Source: Spirochaetota bacterium
GTDB lineage: Bacteria > Spirochaetota > Spirochaetia > DTKZ01
Direction: 5' to 3'
DNA length: 12,674 bases
Assembly (NCBI GenBank): GCA_029562045.1
Contig: JAKQWJ010000168.1
Location: forward strand, 1 to 12,674
Below, one piece after another: positions 6,209 to 12,674 of this stretch; position 1 is the stretch's first letter, and the number at the start of each line of letters is the position of its first letter. Position numbers and translations under genes: made by a program. The notes under the pieces were generated by a model. That model worked only from the letters and a program-made list of their open reading frames with translations, did no database searches and was not told the DNA's origin.

Positions 6209-6233
6209 GCGGGGCCCGGAAAAGGGGCCCCGC
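6209..6233 (+). terminator. GC-rich hairpin after the rrf2-nifU operon
   Basis: GCGGGGCCC (6209-6217) and GGGCCCCGC (6225-6233) form a perfect nine-pair stem with a seven-base loop GGAAAAG, beginning eight bases after the stop codon. No T run follows (CTCTGCGCC), so it may be a transcript-end stabiliser or an intrinsic terminator that does not need a U tract. Confidence 0.5.
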
Positions 6234-6283
6234 CTCTGCGCCTTCCCATTCCCCCGGTCCATTCCCCCAATCTCGTTATGGGG

Positions 6284-6311
6284 TTGAAAATTATCCAAAA
6301 TAGAGTAGATT
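6284..6311 (+). promoter_or_regulatory. Probable promoter of adenosine deaminase gene
   Basis: TTGAAA (6284-6289), a 16-base spacer and TAGATT (6306-6311) lie in an AT-rich stretch ahead of the gene. The spacer contains TTATCCAAA (6291-6299), one base from a DnaA box. The 5' leader would be about 35 bases and contains AAGGATCGGAG as the ribosome site. Confidence 0.5.
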
Positions 6312-6353
6312 AGTAGTAACATCTGAAACCGAAAAACCGGAAGGATCGGAGCC

Positions 6354-7427
6354 ATGCAGAATTCTGAAAACAAAAACGTCTGGTACTCATTCCCCAAAGT
6401 CGAACTGCACCGCCACCTGGAAGGGACCTTCGATCTCAAAACCCTGTTCCGCATCGCAAAAAAGAACAGGCTGGAAGTCCCGGGGGACTATCCGACCTTT
6501 CAGAAGTTCTTTCAGTTTCCCAAAGACTCCAAACCGGATTTTCAGCTTTTCCTGTCCAAGTTCAAAAACACCTGGTATCGTTCCCAGGAGGATGTCTTCG
6601 ACATCACCTACGATTCGGTGAAGGCCCTGAAAAACGACGGGATCTTCTACATCGAACTGCGGTTCAACCCCGAGCACTTCGCCGCCTACAACGACTTCGA
6701 CCGTCAGGAGATAACCACCATCATCATCCAGGCGGCCAACAGGGCCGCCGCCGAGGCGGGGGTCCGGATAAAATACCTCATCACCTTCAACCGGGGCCAG
6801 TACGACCAGAAGTACTTCATCAACCTGTACCGCAAGATCGTGGACCTGAAACTGGACGATATCGTCGGCATCGACCTGGCGGGGGACGAGGAAAATTTCA
6901 AGATCGGCCTCTTCTCCGACCTGTTCAAAATCATCAACGACGAGAAGAAATACAAAACCACCATCCACGCCGGAGAGGTAACCCCCTCCTCGGAGATCTG
7001 GGCCGCCCTGGAGATGCAGGCCGCCCGGATCGGCCACGGCACCTCCACCATTCATGACGTGAAACTCCAGGAGCATCTGAAGAAGAACCGGATCCCGCTG
7101 GAGCAGTGCATCACGTCGAACTACCAGACCGGCTCCTGGAGCGACGAGCCCAACCACCCCATGGGGAGGCTCTTCCGCCTCGGGGTGCCGGTAACCATCA
7201 ATTCCGACGACCCCACGATCCAGGACACGGACCTGTCGGAAGACTATGCCAAGGCGGAAAAGTATTTCGATTTTACGGTGGAGGATTTCACCGCCCTGAA
7301 TCTGACGGCCATCGAAACCTGCTTCCTGTCCCCGGCGGAGAAGGAAGGTCTGAAAAAGGACTATCTCCTGGCGGTGGAAAAATTCAGGAAAACCCATCCG
7401 GCGCTCCTGAAAATGGGCGCCATCTGA
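6354..7427 (+). CDS. add: Adenosine deaminase
   Basis: This zinc amidohydrolase (357 aa) converts adenosine or deoxyadenosine to inosine in purine salvage. All metal and catalytic residues are present: the HxH pair His19/His21 in KVELHRHLEG, the IDLAGDE strand (173-179), His205 and catalytic Glu208 in HAGE, His228 in RIGHG, and Asp285/Asp286 in NSDDP. ELRFNP (101-106) and TSNYQTG (254-260) also match the family. The start is the ATG after AAGGATCGGAG. The protein is rich in Lys, Phe and Asn, and its DNA looks less GC-rich than the flanking core genes, especially in the first third. Its last six codons lie inside the first copy of a 35-bp direct repeat. An adenine deaminase of the same family is a less likely alternative. 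Confidence 0.92.
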   Translation: MQNSENKNVWYSFPKVELHRHLEGTFDLKTLFRIAKKNRLEVPGDYPTFQKFFQFPKDSKPDFQLFLSKFKNTWYRSQEDVFDITYDSVKALKNDGIFYIELRFNPEHFAAYNDFDRQEITTIIIQAANRAAAEAGVRIKYLITFNRGQYDQKYFINLYRKIVDLKLDDIVGIDLAGDEENFKIGLFSDLFKIINDEKKYKTTIHAGEVTPSSEIWAALEMQAARIGHGTSTIHDVKLQEHLKKNRIPLEQCITSNYQTGSWSDEPNHPMGRLFRLGVPVTINSDDPTIQDTDLSEDYAKAEKYFDFTVEDFTALNLTAIETCFLSPAEKEGLKKDYLLAVEKFRKTHPALLKMGAI

Positions 7428-7440
7428 TCCCGTCCGCGCC
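7406..7440 (+). repeat. 35-bp direct repeat, copy 1
   Basis: This copy starts CCTGAAAATGGGCGCC and ends CCCGTCCGCGCC. It spans the last codons and stop of the adenosine deaminase gene and the bases just after. It matches copy 2 at 32 of 35 positions with a period of 63 bp. Confidence 0.85.
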
Positions 7441-7444
7441 GGCT

Positions 7445-7462
7445 GGTTAACTGCTGATAACC
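7445..7462. repeat. Small inverted repeat between the direct repeats
   Basis: GGTTA and TAACC flank ACTGCTGA, a five-pair stem with an eight-base loop. It lies in the 28-base spacer between the two copies of the 35-bp repeat. It is short and AT-containing in an otherwise GC-rich gap, and no T tract follows. Confidence 0.4.
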
Positions 7463-7468
7463 TCTCGA

Positions 7469-7503
7469 CCTGAAAATGAGGGCCATCTGATCCCGTCCGA
7501 GCC
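7469..7503 (+). repeat. 35-bp direct repeat, copy 2
   Basis: This copy starts CCTGAAAATGAGGGCC and ends CCCGTCCGAGCC. It is wholly intergenic and differs from copy 1 at three positions. The bases beyond it do not resemble those beyond copy 1, so only the 35-bp core is shared. Confidence 0.85.
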
Positions 7504-7521
7504 CCCGAGAACATGATCCAG

Positions 7522-7574
7522 CCCGGGCACGACCCCGGGCCAGCCCGGGCCGGCCCGGGCCTGTCCGGCCCGGG
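7522..7574. repeat. CCCGGG palindrome array
   Basis: Five CCCGGG hexamers start at 7522, 7534, 7544, 7554 and 7569, three of them spaced exactly ten bases apart. The middle pair lies in a perfect 18-bp palindrome (7543-7560), GCCCGGGCCGGCCCGGGC. The block lies between the ada repeats and the parS site. It could extrude as cruciforms, form hairpins in either transcript, or be the eroded end of a palindromic repeat element. Confidence 0.7.
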
Positions 7575-7582
7575 ATTCCGGC

Positions 7583-7596
7583 GCCCCCGAAGGGGC
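7583..7596 (-). terminator. UUCG-tetraloop hairpin downstream of gyrA
   Basis: Read on the minus strand this is GCCCC-TTCG-GGGGC, a five-pair GC stem closed by the very stable C(UUCG)G tetraloop. It lies about 50 bases after the gyrA stop. It has no U tract, but is the best candidate for the end of the gyrBA transcript. The same bases also fold in the opposite transcript from ada. Confidence 0.45.
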
Positions 7597-7613
7597 CGCC
7601 GTCCGGGGCCGCC

Positions 7614-7637
7614 GGAATGTTTCACGTGAAACATTCC
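7614..7637. promoter_or_regulatory. parS: parS centromere site
   Basis: TGTTTCACGTGAAACA at 7618-7633 is a perfect copy of the consensus ParB-binding parS sequence. Its flanks extend the dyad to a perfect 24-bp palindrome (GGAA before it, TTCC after it). It lies between the convergent ada and gyrA genes, eight bases beyond the gyrA stop, about 2.9 kb from parB and 4.5 kb from dnaA. It should nucleate ParB clamps and SMC loading. I found no second parS in the window. Confidence 0.96.
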
Positions 7638-7645
7638 CCGGGGGA

Positions 7646-10096
7646 TCAGCCCTCGTCGTCCCCGCCGTCGTCCTTTTCGGCCTTGTCCAGCCCCACCACG
7701 CAGTCCGGCTGGTCGATGTTCACCGCCCGCACGCCCTGGGCGGTCTTTCCCTGGGTGCTGATCTGGTCCACCCGGAATTTTATGGCGTTCCCCAGGGAGG
7801 TTATGACCACGATTTCCGCGTCCTCCGAGACCGACAGGGCCCCGACGATCTCCCCGGTTTTTTCCGAGGTCCGGTAGGCGATGACCCCCTTTCCTCCTCT
7901 GCCATAGGTCTGGAAATGGGAGTACTCCACCCTCTTGGCGAAACCGAACTCGGTCACCACCAGCATCTGCTCCTCCGGGTTCACCGCCAGGGCGCAGGCC
8001 AGTTCGTCGGCGGGCATCAGGCGGATGCCCCGGATCCCCCGGGAGGCCCGCCCCATAAACCGCACCGTCTCCTCGTTGACCCGCAGGGCCAGGCCCCGGC
8101 GGGTCACCAGCATGAGGTCGTCGCCGCCGCTGGTAAGAAGGGCGCTCACCACCTTGTCCCCCCCGTCCAGGCGGATGGCCGCGATTCCCCGGGTGCGGGC
8201 GTTGGAGAAGTCCGAGGTCCGGACCTTCTTGACCACCCCCCGGCTGGTGGCGAAAAAGATGAAAGTCTCGTCGGAGAACTCCTTCAGCGAAACCACCGCG
8301 GCGATCTCCTCGTTGGCCGAAATGGACAGAAGGGCCTTGATGTGCTGTCCCCGGCTGGTCCGGGAGGCCTCGGGGATCTCGTGGACCTTCAGGTAGTAGG
8401 CCTTCCCTTCGCTGGTGATGAAGAGGATGAAGTCGTGGGTGGAGGCGATGAAAACCTTGTTGATGAAGTCTTCGTCCTTCAGCACCGTGGCGGAGGACCC
8501 CTTTCCCCCCCGGCCCTGGATCCGGTAGGCGCTGACCGGCAGCCGCTTGATGAAGCCCTTGTTGGATATGAGGACCACCATATCCTCTTTCTGGATCAGG
8601 TCCTCGATGTTCACTTCCTCGATCTCCTCGGCCACTATCTCGGTGCGCCGGGGGTCGCCGAACTGGGCCGCCAGCTCCAGCGTTTCGGACTTCACCACTC
8701 CGAGGATCTTCTCCTCGCTGGCCAGAAGCGCCTTCAGCTCCGCGATGAGGGCCAGGGTCACCTGGAGTTCCTCCATGAGCTTCCGGGTTTCCAGGCTGGT
8801 GAGCCGCTGGAGCCGCATGTCCAGAATGGCCTGGGCCTGAATCTCGCTCAAGGCGAAGCGGCGGATCAGGCCGGTCCGGGCGGTTTCCACGTCCGGGGAG
8901 GCCTTGATGAGGGCGATGACCTCGTCGATGTTGTCCAGGGCGATCTTCAGCCCCTCCAGGATATGGGCCCGCTCTTCGGCCTTGCGCAGGTCGTAGGTGC
9001 TGCGCCGGATGATGACCTCCCGCCGGTGGGCGATGAAATGTTCGATCATCTCCTTCAGCGACAGGGTCCGGGGCCGCCCCGACACCAGGGCCAGGTTGTT
9101 GATGCTGAAATTGACCTGGAGCTGGGTGTGCTTGAACAGGTAGTTCAGGACGATTTTCGGGCTGACCCCCTTCTTCAGCTCCACCACGATCCGCATCCCG
9201 TCCCGGTCCGATTCGTCCCGGAGATCCGAAATCCCCTCCATCCGCCTGTCCCGGACCAGCTCCGCGATCCGGACGATCAGAGTGGCCTTGTTCACCATAT
9301 AAGGGATTTCGGTGACGACGATGGCTTCCTTCCCGTTCTTGAAGGTTTCCACCGTGACCCGGGCCCGGACCGTCACCTTCCCCCGCCCGGTGGTGTAGGC
9401 GTCCAATATCCCTTTCCTGCCGAAAATGATCCCCCCGGTAGGAAAATCCGGGCCCTTCACGTGCTTCATCAGTTCCCGGGTTTCGATGGATGGCTTGTCG
9501 ATCACCGCCGCCACGGCGCCGCAGACCTCCCCCAGGTTGTGGGAGGGGATGTTGGTGGCCATCCCCACGGCGATTCCGCTGGCGCCGTTTACCAGCAGGA
9601 AGGGGAAGGCGGCGGGGAGGACCAGGGGCTCCCGGAGGGAGTCGTCGTAGTTGGGCCCGAAATCCACCGTCTCCTTGCCGATGTCCTTCAGCATTTCGTC
9701 GGCGATCTTCGTCATCCGGGCCTCGGTGTACCGCATCGCCGCGGGGGGGTCCCCGTCGATGGAGCCGAAGTTCCCCTGCCCCTGGACCATCAGATAGCGG
9801 AGGGAAAAATCCTGGGCCAGCCGCACCAGGGCGTCATAGATGCTGGCGTCCCCGTGGGGATGATATTTTCCCAGGACATCTCCGACGATCCGGGCAGTTT
9901 TCTTGTAGGGCTGGTTGGACCGGACCCCCATCTCGTTCATGCCGTAGAGGATCCGCCGGTGCACCGGTTTCAGGCCGTCCCGGACGTCCGGGAGGGCCCG
10001 GGAAACGATGACGGACATGGCGTAATTGAGGTAGGATTCCCTGACCTCGTCCTCGATGGAGACGGATATCACTCTTCCCTGTTGCTTATCGGACAC
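7646..10096 (-). CDS. gyrA: DNA gyrase subunit A
   Basis: GyrA (816 aa) is the DNA-cleaving subunit of the A2B2 gyrase that introduces negative supercoils. The catalytic Tyr123 lies in AMRYTEARM. The helix that contacts DNA and quinolones reads HPHGDASIYD (79-88), so Ala84 replaces the usual Ser (E. coli Ser83) while Asp88 is kept. The long coiled-coil tail of the breakage domain is followed by the GyrA box QGRGGKG (527-533), which opens a six-bladed beta-pinwheel. A second GRGGKG occurs late in the pinwheel. The start is GTG, with GAGGAG a few bases upstream. The GyrA box and full pinwheel favour gyrase over the ParC subunit of topoisomerase IV. It follows gyrB after a 40-base gap in the same operon. 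Confidence 0.97.
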   Translation of the reverse strand: MSDKQQGRVISVSIEDEVRESYLNYAMSVIVSRALPDVRDGLKPVHRRILYGMNEMGVRSNQPYKKTARIVGDVLGKYHPHGDASIYDALVRLAQDFSLRYLMVQGQGNFGSIDGDPPAAMRYTEARMTKIADEMLKDIGKETVDFGPNYDDSLREPLVLPAAFPFLLVNGASGIAVGMATNIPSHNLGEVCGAVAAVIDKPSIETRELMKHVKGPDFPTGGIIFGRKGILDAYTTGRGKVTVRARVTVETFKNGKEAIVVTEIPYMVNKATLIVRIAELVRDRRMEGISDLRDESDRDGMRIVVELKKGVSPKIVLNYLFKHTQLQVNFSINNLALVSGRPRTLSLKEMIEHFIAHRREVIIRRSTYDLRKAEERAHILEGLKIALDNIDEVIALIKASPDVETARTGLIRRFALSEIQAQAILDMRLQRLTSLETRKLMEELQVTLALIAELKALLASEEKILGVVKSETLELAAQFGDPRRTEIVAEEIEEVNIEDLIQKEDMVVLISNKGFIKRLPVSAYRIQGRGGKGSSATVLKDEDFINKVFIASTHDFILFITSEGKAYYLKVHEIPEASRTSRGQHIKALLSISANEEIAAVVSLKEFSDETFIFFATSRGVVKKVRTSDFSNARTRGIAAIRLDGGDKVVSALLTSGGDDLMLVTRRGLALRVNEETVRFMGRASRGIRGIRLMPADELACALAVNPEEQMLVVTEFGFAKRVEYSHFQTYGRGGKGVIAYRTSEKTGEIVGALSVSEDAEIVVITSLGNAIKFRVDQISTQGKTAQGVRAVNIDQPDCVVGLDKAEKDDGGDDEG

Positions 10097-10136
10097 GATT
10101 CACTCCTCGTTTTCGGGGGGGGCGGCCGGGGGCGGG

Positions 10137-12044
10137 CTAAACATCCAGGTTGGACACGAAAAGCGCGTTTTCTTCGATGAACTCCCGCCGCGGAGCCACC
10201 TGCTCGCCCATCAGCGTGACGAACATGTCCTCCGCCCCCACCAGGTCCTCCAGCTTGACCCGCATGATGCTTCGTGTTTCCGGGTTCATGGTGGTTTCCC
10301 ACAGCTGCTCGGGGTTCATTTCGCCCAGGCCCTTGTACCTCTGAATGTTCACCTTTTCCGACGGAAGACCCCATTCCTGCAGGACCCGGGCCCTTTCCTC
10401 GTCGTTGTAGGCGTAGGCCAGCCGCTTCCCCGCGCTGATCTTGTACAGGGGCGGCATGGCGATGTAGACATGCCCCTTCTCCAGAAGCTCCCGCATGTAC
10501 CGGAAAAAGAAGGTCAGAAGAAGGGTGCGGATATGGGACCCGTCCACATCGGCGTCGGCCATGATGATCACCTTGTGGTAGCGCAGTTTGGCGGCGTCGA
10601 AAGCGTCCCCCGCCCCGGCGCCCAGGGCGGCTATGATGGGCTGCAGTTTGTCGTTGGTCACCACCTTGTCCAGGCGGGTTTTTTCCACGTTCAGCATCTT
10701 GCCCCAGAGGGACAGGATGGCCTGGAACTGCCGGTCCCGGCCCTGCTTGGCGCTGCCCCCGGCGGAGTCTCCCTCCACCAGGTAGATCTCGCTTCTGGAG
10801 GGGTCCCGCTCGGTGCAGTCCGCCAGCTTTCCCGGAAGCCCGGTGCTCTCCAGGAAGCTCTTTCTCCGGGTGAGTTCCCGGGCCTGTCGGGCGGCGTTTC
10901 GGGCCTTGGCAGCCACCACCGTCTTTTCGAGGATCTTGTCCACCGCGTCGGGATTCATCTCGAAGTGGTAGGTCAGCTGGTCGTTCACCAGGGATTCCAC
11001 GATCCCCTTGACATCCGAGTTGCCCAGCTTGCTCTTGGTCTGCCCCTCGAATTGGGGGTTGGGTATCTTTATGGAGATGACGGCGGTGAGCCCTTCCCGG
11101 ACATCGTCCCCGGTGAGGGAGTCGTCGATCTTCCTGGCGTATTTGGATTTTTTCAGGAACTCGTTCAGGGTCCGGGTCAGGGCGGATTTGAATCCGATGA
11201 GGTGCGTGCCCCCCTCCCGGGTGTTGATGTTGTTGACGTAGGAGAACATGTTCTCGTTGTAGCCGTCGTTGTACTCCAGAGCCAGCTCCAGCTCCACCTG
11301 GTCCCGTCGGGCCTCGAAGTGGATGGGCTCCCGGTGGATGGAGGTTTTTTTCTTGTTCAGGAAGGTGACGAACTCCTTGAGGCCCCCCTCGAATCTGAAC
11401 TCGTGGACCCGGGGACTGGGGATCCGCTCGTCGCAGATGCTGATCCGGATGCCCTTGTTCAGAAAGGCCAGCTCCCGGAGCCGGTTGGACAGGACGTCGA
11501 AGCTGAAATCGGTGGTGTCGAAGATGCTCCGGTCCGGCTCGAACCGGACCACCGTGCCGGTCCTTTCGGTGGCCCCCACTGCGGCGACGGCCTCCACGGG
11601 GACCCCCAGCAGGTACTTCTGATAGTACAGGACGCCGTTCAGATGCACATGGACCTCCATCCAGGAGGACAGCGCGTTGACCACCGAAACGCCCACCCCG
11701 TGGAGCCCCCCGGAAACGGCGTAACTCTGCTTGTCGAACTTGCCCCCCGCGTGGAGTTTGGTCATGATGACTTCCAGGGCGCTGATTTTTTCCGTGGGGT
11801 GTATGTCGATGGGAATGCCCCGGCCGTTGTCCTGCACGGACACGATGTTTCCTTTCTCGATGCGGACGTCGATATCGGTGCAGAAGCCCGCCAGGGCCTC
11901 GTCGATACTGTTGTCCACCACCTCGTAGACCAGATGGTGGAGCCCGTCCGGGCCGGTGGTTCCGACGTACATTCCGGGGCGTTTCCTGACGGCGTCCAGC
12001 CCCTTCAGCACTTGGATACTCTGAGCGGTGTAGGTCTGCTGCAT
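10137..12044 (-). CDS. gyrB: DNA gyrase subunit B
   Basis: GyrB (635 aa) is the ATPase and metal-binding subunit of gyrase. The GHKL ATPase site shows Glu41 and Asn45 in EVVDNSIDEA, DNGRGIP at 72-78 and GGLHGVG at 112-118. The Toprim domain has EGDSAGG (424-430) and DADVDG (497-502), and the C-terminus has QRYKGLGEM (568-576). The motif after the first Toprim strand reads SLWGKMLNVEK where most gyrases have PLRGKILNVEK. I recall LWGK in treponemes, so the Trp is likely a lineage trait. Length fits the short GyrB class without the enterobacterial insertion. The start ATG follows AGGAAAA. Its promoter is at 12062-12090 and it is divergent from dnaA. The final codon is followed by TAG. Confidence 0.97.
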   Translation of the reverse strand: MQQTYTAQSIQVLKGLDAVRKRPGMYVGTTGPDGLHHLVYEVVDNSIDEALAGFCTDIDVRIEKGNIVSVQDNGRGIPIDIHPTEKISALEVIMTKLHAGGKFDKQSYAVSGGLHGVGVSVVNALSSWMEVHVHLNGVLYYQKYLLGVPVEAVAAVGATERTGTVVRFEPDRSIFDTTDFSFDVLSNRLRELAFLNKGIRISICDERIPSPRVHEFRFEGGLKEFVTFLNKKKTSIHREPIHFEARRDQVELELALEYNDGYNENMFSYVNNINTREGGTHLIGFKSALTRTLNEFLKKSKYARKIDDSLTGDDVREGLTAVISIKIPNPQFEGQTKSKLGNSDVKGIVESLVNDQLTYHFEMNPDAVDKILEKTVVAAKARNAARQARELTRRKSFLESTGLPGKLADCTERDPSRSEIYLVEGDSAGGSAKQGRDRQFQAILSLWGKMLNVEKTRLDKVVTNDKLQPIIAALGAGAGDAFDAAKLRYHKVIIMADADVDGSHIRTLLLTFFFRYMRELLEKGHVYIAMPPLYKISAGKRLAYAYNDEERARVLQEWGLPSEKVNIQRYKGLGEMNPEQLWETTMNPETRSIMRVKLEDLVGAEDMFVTLMGEQVAPRREFIEENALFVSNLDV

Positions 12045-12061
12045 ATTTTTCCTGTGGCGCC

Positions 12062-12090
12062 ATTATATAAATTCCTACCGAAAAAGTAAA
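12062..12090 (-). promoter_or_regulatory. gyrB promoter
   Basis: On the minus strand TTTACT (12090-12085), a 17-base spacer and a perfect TATAAT (12067-12062). The transcript would begin about ten bases before AGGAAAA, giving a very short leader that just holds the ribosome site. Confidence 0.75.
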
Positions 12091-12106
12091 GGACTCGGAA
12101 TATTGC

Positions 12107-12135
12107 TTGCGACGAACCGGGTAATGGACTACAAT
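12107..12135 (+). promoter_or_regulatory. dnaA promoter
   Basis: TTGCGA (12107-12112), a 17-base spacer and TACAAT (12130-12135), four and five matches to the consensus elements. The leader would be about 36 bases. No DnaA box overlaps it, so classical autorepression is not evident. Confidence 0.6.
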
Positions 12136-12177
12136 GGCTATCCGCTGGAGAAACGAGGCCGGGCGGCGGGGAAAGGT

Positions 12178-12674
12178 ATGAACGGGACAAACTGGGATTA
12201 TAGCGTTTTCTGGAAGGAAGCGATAAAGCAGATCCGCGACGAGATATCCGACCAGGAATTCATGATGTGGTTCAACAACATCTCCTACGAAACCTCCCGG
12301 GAGAACGAGGTGGTCATCGCCGTTCCCTCATCCTTCTATCGGGACCAGGTGAAGCAGCGGTATCTGGAACTCATCGAAGGAAAACTCCTGGAACTCTCGG
12401 GCAACAAGATGAGTCTGGACTTCGAGATCAAGAAGAGCGCCCCGAAGGAGCCGGTGGAGCCGAAAAGCCCCCGCGCCGCTGCGGGCCCGGAGCCCATGAA
12501 AAAAAACCGCAGCGCCCATACCCAGCTGCGCAAAGAGTACAATTTCGAGAACTTCGTCATCGGGGTCAACAATTCCTTCGCCGCCAACGCAGCCATAGCC
12601 ATCGCGAAAAACCCGGGAACCGCCTACAACCCCTGCCTGATCTACGGCGGCGTAGGCCTGGGCAAGACCCACCT
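12178..12674 (+). CDS. dnaA: Chromosomal replication initiator DnaA, 5' part
   Basis: DnaA is the AAA+ ATPase that melts the origin and loads the helicase. The visible part is 165 residues and runs off the window. Domain I (about 1-85) has the pattern FWKEAIKQIRDEISDQEF then MMWFNNI. A short linker rich in Lys, Pro and Ala (about 86-118) forms domain II. Domain III starts with YNFENFVIGVNNSFA (121-135) and the Walker A motif GGVGLGKT (157-164) lies at the very edge. The ATG is preceded by GGGGAAAGGT, a weak and tightly spaced ribosome site. It is divergent from gyrB, as in Borrelia-type chromosomes. Confidence 0.97.
   Translation, partial: MNGTNWDYSVFWKEAIKQIRDEISDQEFMMWFNNISYETSRENEVVIAVPSSFYRDQVKQRYLELIEGKLLELSGNKMSLDFEIKKSAPKEPVEPKSPRAAAGPEPMKKNRSAHTQLRKEYNFENFVIGVNNSFAANAAIAIAKNPGTAYNPCLIYGGVGLGKTH

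Larger units (their letters stand above)
12045..12177. other. gyrB-dnaA divergent intergenic region, possible origin
   Basis: Genes to the left mostly run left and dnaA runs right, so leading-strand polarity switches here. This is consistent with a replication origin in or near the gap. Bases 12061-12090 form an AT-rich island that coincides with the gyrB promoter. I found no good TTATNCACA DnaA boxes on either strand; the best is CTATCCGCT with six of nine matches. The boxes may therefore lie beyond dnaA, outside this window. Confidence 0.35.

Noticed and set aside
6387..7634. 415-codon minus-strand frame opposite adenosine deaminase, with an internal repeated PARTGSDG motif
   Set aside because: A shadow of the deaminase frame. 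The repeated peptide is just the 35-bp DNA repeat read in the other direction, and the frame ends inside the parS palindrome.
9452..9466. CACGTG core inside gyrA as a second parS
   Set aside because: The flanks (CCTTCACGTGCTTC) lack the GTT/AAC arms needed for a parS site.
7916..12089. Very long reading frames opposite gyrA and gyrB (about 754, 677 and 664 codons)
   Set aside because: They are open only because GC-rich codons in the real genes leave few stops in other frames. Their translations are rich in Gly/Asp/His/Pro/Arg, match no family I know, and span gene boundaries.

Overview
The window is a GC-rich, chromosomal, origin-proximal segment of a bacterium that most resembles a spirochaete. 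The pointers are the gene set and order (gyrA-gyrB divergent from dnaA, with parAB and a dnaX-ybaB-recR cluster nearby, as in Borrelia/Treponema-type chromosomes), the protein signatures (GyrA with Ala at the quinolone-contact Ser position, GyrB with an LWGK motif) and tRNA genes that do not encode CCA. The genus cannot be fixed by reading alone. No phage, insertion sequence, CRISPR or defence system is visible.

Layout. (1) 1-361: 3' end of pth, plus strand. (2) 556-3142: recR, ybaB/ebfC and dnaX on the minus strand, joined by 4-base stop/start overlaps. (3) 3165-3776: a minus-strand stable-RNA operon with all four serine isoacceptors, a tRNA-Arg with the uncommon GCG anticodon, and the 4.5S SRP RNA. 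It has one good sigma70-type promoter (3798-3826) and runs straight towards dnaX. (4) 3841-5467: parA-parB on the minus strand. (5) 5551-7427: plus-strand rrf2 (three-Cys, IscR-like regulator), a NifU-type Fe-S protein and adenosine deaminase. (6) 7428-7645: a convergent intergenic region with an imperfect 35-bp direct repeat, a CCCGGG-rich palindromic block, a UUCG hairpin and a perfect parS site. (7) 7646-12044: gyrA and gyrB on the minus strand. (8) 12178-end: 5' part of dnaA on the plus strand, truncated just after its Walker A motif.

How it fits together. Most genes left of about 12.1 kb run leftward and dnaA runs rightward, the polarity expected if replication starts at or just beyond the gyrB-dnaA intergenic region. 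ParA, ParB and the parS site form a complete origin-segregation module. GyrA/GyrB and DnaA supply supercoiling and initiation. DnaX, RecR and YbaB are a clamp-loader, repair and nucleoid-associated cluster. The rrf2-nifU pair is a small Fe-S homeostasis operon whose promoter region faces the parA promoter. Both of those divergent genes appear to be transcribed from the start codon itself (leaderless).

No stretch longer than 300 bases lacks a gene. The window is mostly conserved core genome. The points worth a second look are the tRNA-Arg(GCG), the complete serine tRNA/SRP RNA operon, the paired leaderless promoters, and the repeat, palindrome and parS region between ada and gyrA.
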